From assembly GCA_937871605.1 (NCBI GenBank), contig CALMRM010000043.1, forward strand, positions 5,771 to 11,460: a stretch of DNA of 5,690 nt, in the 5' to 3' direction. Both the position numbers and the translations under genes were made by a program. This DNA is from an uncultured Terriglobus sp. GTDB lineage: Bacteria; Acidobacteriota; Terriglobia; Terriglobales; Acidobacteriaceae. The first letter of the stretch is position 1; every line of letters starts with the position of its first letter. Below the pieces are notes generated by a model. It saw only the letters and a list, made by a program, of their open reading frames with translations. It did no database searches and had not been told where the DNA came from. Below, one piece after another: positions 1 through 4,750 of this stretch.

Positions 1-1005
1 GTCATGCTGCGCACCTTCGACGACCTGGGTTTTCGGCAGGAGCAGCGCCTGCACTTGGAATTAGGTCTGCTCAAGCTGGTTCACCTGCAGCGGCTCGTGC
101 CCATGCAGGACTTCCTTGCGCAGCTGCCGAAGCCCTCAGCAGCAGTGGCACGGCCTGTCCCTGCACCTAGGCCTGCTGCGCCCTCGCCAACACGCCCGCC
201 GGCATCGCCCGCTACTGCGTCCGCTCGCTTCTCGTCAGGCACGACCACGCCATCCGCTGCAACGCACGATCACGCACAGCGCGGTGAGCAGTTGCAGGGC
301 AGCGGCACACGGGCGCAACAATCGCAGCAGTCCACAGCTTCTGCTCAGCTGGACACAACGCCTGACCTTGCGCAGCATCCCACGCCCCCGCCACCAGCAA
401 ATCCATTTGGCGCTCGCGAAGCGTCGTTCGCATCCAGCGTCACGCCGCAACGCCCAGTGTCCACACCGGTTGTTGCGGCTGAGCCTGCACCAATTCTCAC
501 GTTGCCAGAGCCGGTAAACGCCGCTGAGGGTGTGCTCTCTGAGCTGAACGCCGCAGAGCAGCCCGAGCCACCGTCCCCGGCAGACCCAGGAGCGACAGAG
601 CCCGCCACCTCAACGGAGCCGAACGCCGCCACGCTGCAGGCTGTAGCTATTGAGGCACTCTTCGCCACCGGCAAACACAACTCTGCGGCAGAGCAACTGG
701 AGACCTCCACTTGGACGCTGCACGATGGAGAGGTACGCATCGCGACCAGCCTGTCTAAACCCATGCTGCCGATGATCTTTCGCCCCGACGTGGAAGCTAT
801 CGTTAAGTCAGCATTGCGTGATGGTGGCCTGCCCGTTGCACGCCTTGTTTTCGAAGCGGGTGCACTGGACACCAAGCCAAAGACGCCTAAAAAGCCGCGC
901 ACTGGCTCAGCCCAGGCTCGCGCGCTGGAGCACCCCACCGTGCAGGCGGCACAGAAGTTGTTCAACGCAGAGATTACAAATGTTTTCGATCTGCGCAAAG
1001 AGTAG
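1..1005 (+). CDS. dnaX: DNA polymerase III subunit gamma/tau, C-terminal part (5' end beyond window)
   Basis: Tau subunit of the clamp loader, which loads the sliding clamp and tethers polymerase cores and helicase at the replication fork. The frame is open to the left edge, so the ATG at 4 is internal and the AAA+ ATPase domain lies outside the window. Numbering from that Met, residues 1-42 match the end of the DnaX oligomerisation domain (RQEQRLHLELGLLKLVHLQRL). Residues about 43-210 are a Pro/Ala/Thr/Ser-rich, low-complexity linker with several NAA-type repeats. Residues about 212-333 form a compact C-terminal domain (W237 then LHDGEVRIATSLSKP; end VQAAQKLFNAEITNVFDL), as in the tau polymerase-binding region. 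I see no A AAA AAG-type slippery heptamer in the visible part, so no sign here of programmed frameshifting to a short gamma form. It is followed after 11 bp by ybaB, the classic dnaX-ybaB-recR arrangement. The identification rests on the domain-III end plus this context. Confidence 0.9.
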   Translation, partial: VMLRTFDDLGFRQEQRLHLELGLLKLVHLQRLVPMQDFLAQLPKPSAAVARPVPAPRPAAPSPTRPPASPATASARFSSGTTTPSAATHDHAQRGEQLQGSGTRAQQSQQSTASAQLDTTPDLAQHPTPPPPANPFGAREASFASSVTPQRPVSTPVVAAEPAPILTLPEPVNAAEGVLSELNAAEQPEPPSPADPGATEPATSTEPNAATLQAVAIEALFATGKHNSAAEQLETSTWTLHDGEVRIATSLSKPMLPMIFRPDVEAIVKSALRDGGLPVARLVFEAGALDTKPKTPKKPRTGSAQARALEHPTVQAAQKLFNAEITNVFDLRKE

Positions 1006-1010
1006 AGAGG
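1004..1010 (+). promoter_or_regulatory. Ribosome binding site of ybaB
   Basis: AGAGAGG lies 6 nt before the ATG at 1017 and overlaps the dnaX stop codon at 1003-1005. It supports the ATG at 1017 rather than the in-frame ATG two codons later, and it suggests translation coupled to dnaX. Confidence 0.7.
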
Positions 1011-1016
1011 TCCACC

Positions 1017-1334
1017 ATGGATATGAGTAAGCTGCAGGAGATGATGGGCCAGGCGGAGCACATGCAGGCACAGATGGAGCAGGCCATGGCAACCACAACC
1101 GCCGAAGCAAGTAGCGGCGGCGGTCTGGTGACGGCGCGTGTCAACGGTAGAAAAGAGTTGCTGCGCCTCCGCATCGATCCTACCGCCATGAGCGCCAGCG
1201 GCAGTGACGTGGAAATGCTGGAAGACCTGATTACCGCAGCGGTGAATGAGGCCGGGCGACAGGTGGACGCACAGATGCAGGTTACCAGCCAGGGTATGCT
1301 AGGCGGCATGGACCTGGGAAAGCTGCTTGGCTGA
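1017..1334 (+). CDS. ybaB: YbaB/EbfC family nucleoid-associated protein
   Basis: Small dimeric DNA-binding protein of the YbaB/EbfC family, which coats DNA and is implicated in nucleoid organisation. Its 105 residues are close to the family's usual length of about 100-110. The Met- and Gln-rich N-terminal helix (residues 3-25) is the expected coiled-coil arm. The core carries the family pattern GGGLVTARVNGRKELLRLRIDP (residues 34-55, G34-G36 and N43-G44 being typical), followed by the amphipathic helix EMLEDLITAAVNEAG (about 66-80). The tail SQGMLGGMDLGKLLG is the usual Gly/Met-rich C-terminus. It sits between dnaX and the recR-containing end of the operon, where this family is normally found; in other bacteria this link led to a suggested role alongside RecR. 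The downstream gene starts inside its last codons. Confidence 0.95.
   Translation: MDMSKLQEMMGQAEHMQAQMEQAMATTTAEASSGGGLVTARVNGRKELLRLRIDPTAMSASGSDVEMLEDLITAAVNEAGRQVDAQMQVTSQGMLGGMDLGKLLG
1316..1320 (+). promoter_or_regulatory. Weak Shine-Dalgarno site deciding the TTG start at 1327
   Basis: GGGAA within the end of ybaB is 6 nt before TTG 1327 and 15 nt before the alternative in-frame GTG at 1336. Spacing therefore favours TTG 1327. The site is short and there is no ATG near the beginning of the frame, so the start remains uncertain. Confidence 0.4.
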
Positions 1335-2409
1335 CGTGCTTCGTTCTGTGTGGTCCCGCGCTGCCATACTGGCCTGTGCCACGGCATGTGCGGGAGTGCG
1401 GTACATTACTGCTCAAATCGTCCCGCCGAGTGCAGCCCAGCCTGCGAAATCGCAGGTGTCGCTGCAAAGCACCGTGCAGCAGATCGTAGAGAAGCACCAT
1501 GGCAGTGTGGCCCTCTTCGCGCAGCAATTGGGCACGGACAAACAGATCGCCGTAGACGCAGACAAACCGGTGCAAACCACCAGCACCATCAAGTTAACCC
1601 TGCTGTGGACGCTGCTTCGTGACGTCGCGCTTGGCCGCGCGCGCTGGAATGAGCCCATTACGCTGCATACGGGCGAAGGGGTTGCGGGAGCGGGCGTGCT
1701 GAACTTTTTCGACGCTCCCGTGACACTGACGCTCAAGGATGTCGCCACCATGATGGTGATTCTGAGTGACAACACGGCGACTAACCTGCTGCTCGACCGC
1801 TTCCCCACCGCGACGATCAACGCAAACATGACCGCGCTAGGCTTGCGCAACACCTGGTTCTACAAAAAAGTTTCCGTTCCCGCCACCGAGTCCATGCCCG
1901 CGGACCAGCCAAAATTCGGGCTCGGCAAAAGCACACCGCGCGAGATTGCCTCTGTTCTGGAGCGCATTGGCCGCTGCGACCTGAACCTGCCTGGCCAGCC
2001 CGCGCTCGACCAAATAAAGGCAGACGCGGCATGCACGGTCGCACTCGACATGCTGCGCAGTCAGTTCTACCGCGATACCATTCCACGCTACCTGGACACA
2101 CTCAACAGCATGGGCACAGGCAGCGGCATCGCCAGCAAGACTGGCTCGCTGAATGCCACACGCTCAGACGTGGCGCTAATCGCAGGCAAGTCGGGCCCGA
2201 TCGTGCTTGCCATCTACACCTACAACAACGCCGACCACGGTTGGAGCGTGGACAACGAGGGCGAGTTGACCATCGCAACGCTCGCCAGGGCAGTCGTCGA
2301 CGCGTGGTCACCCACTGGCCTTGACGGCAAGCTGCTGGTCCCTGGCCTCGGTTTGCGCGGAAGTGTTACCAGCGCCCCGCAAATGCCCATGGCAGAGGGC
2401 ACGCGCTAA
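1327..2409 (+). CDS. Exported serine hydrolase of the class A beta-lactamase superfamily
   Basis: Predicted acyl-serine hydrolase of the beta-lactamase/penicillin-binding fold, 360 residues from a TTG start. The order and spacing of the motifs fit class A: Ser-X-X-Lys at S86-T-I-K89 (nucleophile and general base), SDN at 147-149, and KTG at 271-273. The classical omega-loop ExxLN motif is not evident. E188 (ATES) lies in the right interval but lacks the Leu-Asn, so true beta-lactamase activity is uncertain. Residues 1-30 look like a signal peptide: Arg residues, a short Ala-rich hydrophobic stretch (AAILACATACAGV), and a possible cleavage after ITA. The protein is therefore likely periplasmic or extracellular. 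The C-terminal 30-40 residues after the last helix are an extra tail. It overlaps ybaB by 8 bp and ends 1 bp before recR, so it is co-transcribed with replication and repair genes despite its different compartment. Alternatives are a DD-peptidase or esterase-like relative. The substrate cannot be read from the sequence. Confidence 0.85.
   Translation: MADVLRSVWSRAAILACATACAGVRYITAQIVPPSAAQPAKSQVSLQSTVQQIVEKHHGSVALFAQQLGTDKQIAVDADKPVQTTSTIKLTLLWTLLRDVALGRARWNEPITLHTGEGVAGAGVLNFFDAPVTLTLKDVATMMVILSDNTATNLLLDRFPTATINANMTALGLRNTWFYKKVSVPATESMPADQPKFGLGKSTPREIASVLERIGRCDLNLPGQPALDQIKADAACTVALDMLRSQFYRDTIPRYLDTLNSMGTGSGIASKTGSLNATRSDVALIAGKSGPIVLAIYTYNNADHGWSVDNEGELTIATLARAVVDAWSPTGLDGKLLVPGLGLRGSVTSAPQMPMAEGTR
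2394..2399 (+). promoter_or_regulatory. Ribosome binding site of recR
   Basis: AGAGGG lies 11 nt before the ATG at 2411, inside the last codons of the serine hydrolase. It supports ATG 2411 over the longer open frame that begins upstream at 2321. Confidence 0.5.
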
Positions 2410-2410
2410 G

Positions 2411-3016
2411 ATGGAACGCTTTGCTCAACCCATGGCTCGCCTCATCGACGAGCTGCGTAAGCTGCCGGGGGTGGGCACAAAAAGCGCGCAACGGCTTGCG
2501 TTCCATATTTTGCGCTCACCCGACGCGGATGCCGAAGCACTCTCCACGGCCATCCGCGCGTTGAAAGCTCAGCTGCGCCTCTGTTCTATCTGTAACAACG
2601 TGACTGACGTAGACCCCTGCATTTACTGCAGCAGTCCAACACGCACGCACGCCACGGTCTGCGTCGTAGAAGAGCCGACCAGCATTGCTTCGGTTGAAAA
2701 GACTCGTGGTTACCACGGCGTTTACCACGTGCTGCACGGCACGCTATCACCCCTGAATGGCGTCGGGCCCTCCCAATTGCGGACGGCTAACCTCTTTGAT
2801 CGCTTAGGCGGGATCGAAGAAATCATCCTTGCCCTCTCGCCCACAGTGGAGGGCGAAGCCACGGCCCATTGGCTCGCCGGTGAATTACACCGCGCCAGTG
2901 CAGACCACCCGCTGCGCATCACCCGCATCGCCACCGGCGTGCCCGCAGGCAGCGACATTGAATACACCGATGAAGTGACCATGAGCCGGGCCATGGAAGG
3001 ACGACGGGAAGTTTAA
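2411..3016 (+). CDS. recR: Recombination mediator RecR
   Basis: RecR works with RecF/RecO to load RecA on SSB-coated single-stranded DNA during gap repair; it forms a ring-like oligomer in the cytoplasm. From ATG 2411 it has 201 residues, the normal RecR length. The frame stays open for 30 more codons upstream, but those codons do not resemble RecR and run through the neighbour's 3' end. Domains in order: an N-terminal helix-hairpin-helix with LRKLPGVGTKSAQRLAF (about 15-31), a four-cysteine zinc finger C58-x2-C61 and C70-x2-C73, a Toprim domain beginning VCVVEEP (83-89), the segment YHVLHGTLSPLNGVGP (105-120), and the C-terminal signature TRIATGVPAGSDIEYTDEVT (171-190) followed by MEGRR. All diagnostic residues are present, so it should be functional. 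It begins 1 bp after the serine hydrolase stop and is the last gene of the operon. Confidence 0.97.
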   Translation: MERFAQPMARLIDELRKLPGVGTKSAQRLAFHILRSPDADAEALSTAIRALKAQLRLCSICNNVTDVDPCIYCSSPTRTHATVCVVEEPTSIASVEKTRGYHGVYHVLHGTLSPLNGVGPSQLRTANLFDRLGGIEEIILALSPTVEGEATAHWLAGELHRASADHPLRITRIATGVPAGSDIEYTDEVTMSRAMEGRREV

Positions 3017-3260
3017 AGCTGACGTAACGGATGGCGACGACTTCACAACATCTGAACGTAAGGCCAGCGATGACGAGACGTGGCGGGGCATGAGCAGCTC
3101 AGTAATCCAAGCGACTGTGACCGTTTCTGGACGTCAAATGAGCGGAATACTGCGACGGCACTCAAGCTCTGGCGAGTACCTGGTCAGCGGAACGACCATG
3201 CTACAGCCACGGGAGCAAGCAGTCGTTCAGAATCTAATAAGCTGTACTCTTTGGATTGGT
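3017..3260. other. Non-coding stretch between recR and the tRNA fragment
   Basis: No convincing gene, RNA or intrinsic terminator is visible in these 244 bases. Short open frames exist on the + strand but have no recognisable domain or good ribosome binding site; one of them simply reads through the tRNA fragment. The only structure I see is the 20-base repeat copy at 3121-3140, which resembles a sequence on the other side of the tRNA fragment. The stretch may be native chromosome, or scar DNA from earlier integrations at the same site. Confidence 0.5.
3121..3140 (+). repeat. Imperfect direct repeat, copy 1
   Basis: CCGTTTCTGGACGTCAAATG matches the sequence at 3340-3359 at 16 of 20 positions in the same orientation; the shared core is CTGGACG followed by AAATG. 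It lies 120 bases left of the tRNA fragment. It could be an integrase accessory site or a relic of a previous integration, but a chance match is not excluded. Confidence 0.4.
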
Positions 3261-3305
3261 TGGTTGCGGGGGTAGGATTTGAACCTACGACCTTTGGGTT
3301 ATGAG
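3261..3305 (-). tRNA. 3' fragment of initiator tRNA-fMet(CAU), displaced by integration (att site)
   Basis: Read on the - strand, the 45 bases are the anticodon loop CTCATAA (anticodon CAT), anticodon-stem 3' strand CCCAA, variable loop AGGTC, T arm GTAGG-TTCAAAT-CCTAC, acceptor 3' strand CCCCGCA, discriminator A and encoded CCA. Initiator identity is supported by the CCC next to the anticodon loop, by A at position 72 (which would give the C1-A72 mismatch of fMet tRNAs) and by the TTCAAAT T loop. The expected 5' strand GGG does not follow: homology stops exactly at the loop's first base, and no 5' half is found in the window. It cannot encode a working tRNA. This is the typical remnant left when a tyrosine-recombinase element inserts in the anticodon-loop region and restores the gene with its own copy of the 3' end. 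Confidence 0.85.
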
Positions 3306-3332
3306 GCTCTTAACATCAACGAAACAAAGGAC

Positions 3333-3357
3333 TTTTGCGCCGTGACTGGACGCAAAA
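3333..3357. repeat. Inverted repeat next to the attachment site
   Basis: TTTTGCG and CGCAAAA form a perfect 7-bp inverted repeat. With one bulged base the stem extends by CC/GG, leaving a 6-base loop. The T run is on the 5' arm and the A run on the 3' arm in both directions, so no U tract follows the hairpin and it does not look like an intrinsic terminator. A protein-binding palindrome, for example for an integrase or excisionase, is possible. It overlaps repeat copy 2. Confidence 0.45.
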
Positions 3358-3359
3358 TG
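3340..3359 (+). repeat. Imperfect direct repeat, copy 2
   Basis: CCGTGACTGGACGCAAAATG pairs with 3121-3140 at 16 of 20 positions. It lies 34 bases right of the tRNA fragment, so the two copies bracket the junction. Unlike copy 1, it also contributes to a hairpin. Confidence 0.4.
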
Positions 3360-3394
3360 CCTCAGACGGAGCGGTGAGGAACGGCAGGTAATCC

Positions 3395-4750
3395 TTATTG
3401 TGGGCTTACTGTGGGGTTGCCATACGACTTCTGAAGGCCTGCAGCGATCGTCTCTCCGAAGGTGTCTTGCGGCGTGAGGCAGTCAAACATCGACCGCCAG
3501 CTTCCGAGCGCGCGCGTTGCGTAGTCGGCCATCAGGGCGGCGTACTGGCGGGGCGGCAGTTCCAAGGCTAAGGCCAGCGTTTCGGCGAACGGATGCACGG
3601 CGGCAGGCGTGGCCAAACCCATGTCGTGCGGAACATTGCCGAAGCGCTCCGGATGCAGCAGTCGCGCCACCAATGATTGGCAATCCCCTTTGTAGCCTCG
3701 CAATGCGTCGGCCCGATCCTCTGCTAGGGTCACGATTCCCACGGCTACCGTGTTGTGTTGGGATAGGTCCCACTCTGCCCCGGCGCTGCGCATGCGCATA
3801 AACTCCACGCCAGCACGCACTATGCGGTCGCGGGTCGGTCGGCTTGCACCGCGAACGGCGTCGATGTCGGTTACAGTGAGCCCGGCCAGCATCGTCTCTA
3901 CCAAATCCTTCGCCATTTCTGACAGGCCGCCTTCCGCTGTGAAGAATGCCGACCGCTTACGGGCGTCTACGATCCCCGCGAGACTGAGAGCTTCTGCAAT
4001 CTCTCTGCCTCGCATGCGCATCAGTTCACGCACGCTGCAGCGCTCTGGTATTTCCGAGACGATCGCCGTGAGCCGGTCGGTAAGGGCGGGCGTCATCATC
4101 CGGGCGAAGCCGATGGACTGCTCACTGAGACTCATTCCCTGCCCTGGATCGCGGTTCATTTCCATGCCGTAGCGGGCAAGGTCTGAGGCAGTGGCCACGT
4201 CTGATTCCAGCACGCGCACGAGGATAGGAGCCTGCATGCGAGAGAGGGCTGCGACGTCTAGACCAAACGGCACCGCACGCGAAGCCATCTCCGACTGCAC
4301 GGGGCCGTACTGGCCGCGGCTGATGGCCAGACGCATACTCTGCGTTCTGCCATTGCCGGAAAGCACCACACCATCACCGCGGACGATCGGCGGCCCATCC
4401 ACCGGCAAAACGCTGTCGGTGAGCAGTTGCCAAGGGTCCAGATTGGCCGCGCGGGCTTCGACGGCGCTCTGCAGCTCGTATTCCGCGCCGTAGTCGCGTG
4501 GCTGGGCGTCCACCGGGTACCGCCCGTCGCGCTCGTACCGGGTTCCGGTGTGCGATGTGACTGGCCAGGCCGCTTCGACGGCAGCATATCGCACCGGCAA
4601 AGACTCTCCGGAGTTGAGGACCACGCGACCAGGCCGACCCCACACGATCCGAGTCGCTGGGATCGCGGCCTGCGGCTCCGCTGGCACATCTATGCGCTGG
4701 CGGTTGGCTGCAGCCATGTTGCGCAGGCGCAATGCGCGGTCATGCCGCAT
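3395..4750 (-). CDS. DdrB-type ParB-like domain protein of a mobile element
   Basis: A 451-residue protein whose N-terminal part matches the ParB-like domain of DdrB-type proteins from phages, plasmids and integrated elements. Visible elements are VRYAAVEAAWPVTSHTG (about 53-69), the QPRDYG segment (83-88), a helix ending NLDPWQLL (103-110), GPPIVRGDGVVLSGNGRTQSMRLA (119-142) with the hallmark GNGRT replacing the GERR box of classical ParB, then PILVRVLE (175-182). Residues about 190-451 are mainly helical; I recognise no second enzyme there. ParB-fold proteins can bind CTP or act as nucleases, but neither activity can be assigned from sequence alone. The ATG at 4750 overlaps the upstream clamp gene by 11 bp, with GGGG just upstream; the in-frame ATG at 4717 has no such site. 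Coupling to a clamp suggests a task in element replication or DNA processing, which is inference. It converges with recR. Confidence 0.8.
   Translation of the reverse strand: MRHDRALRLRNMAAANRQRIDVPAEPQAAIPATRIVWGRPGRVVLNSGESLPVRYAAVEAAWPVTSHTGTRYERDGRYPVDAQPRDYGAEYELQSAVEARAANLDPWQLLTDSVLPVDGPPIVRGDGVVLSGNGRTQSMRLAISRGQYGPVQSEMASRAVPFGLDVAALSRMQAPILVRVLESDVATASDLARYGMEMNRDPGQGMSLSEQSIGFARMMTPALTDRLTAIVSEIPERCSVRELMRMRGREIAEALSLAGIVDARKRSAFFTAEGGLSEMAKDLVETMLAGLTVTDIDAVRGASRPTRDRIVRAGVEFMRMRSAGAEWDLSQHNTVAVGIVTLAEDRADALRGYKGDCQSLVARLLHPERFGNVPHDMGLATPAAVHPFAETLALALELPPRQYAALMADYATRALGSWRSMFDCLTPQDTFGETIAAGLQKSYGNPTVSPQ

Noticed and set aside
888..898. Possible dnaX frameshift slippery site at CCTAAAAAGCC
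   Set aside because: In frame it is T AAA AAG rather than A AAA AAG, it lies close to the C-terminus, and there is no obvious stimulatory hairpin or short gamma product expected there.
345..1061. Long open frame of 238 codons on the - strand
   Set aside because: It is antisense to dnaX, arises from GC-rich low-complexity coding, and resembles no family; dnaX in the + frame is clearly the real gene.
2321..2410. N-terminal extension of recR by 30 codons
   Set aside because: The extension overlaps the end of the serine hydrolase and does not look like RecR. ATG 2411 gives the normal family length and has a ribosome binding site.
3080..3304. Open frame of 74 codons ending in VAGVGFEPTTFGL
   Set aside because: The ending is the antisense translation of the tRNA T arm and acceptor stem, a well-known spurious protein tail. 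There is no domain or credible ribosome binding site upstream.
3261..3305. Reading the fragment as a complete tRNA gene
   Set aside because: The D arm, the 5' acceptor strand and the 5' anticodon stem are missing, and the bases after the loop (AGAGC read on the - strand) cannot pair with CCCAA.
3333..3394. Intrinsic terminator of the ParB-like gene
   Set aside because: A hairpin is present, but neither direction has a U-rich run directly after the stem.
3750..4172. Open frames on the + strand opposite the ParB-like gene
   Set aside because: They are complementary-strand shadows of a convincing - strand gene with a recognisable GNGRT-containing domain.
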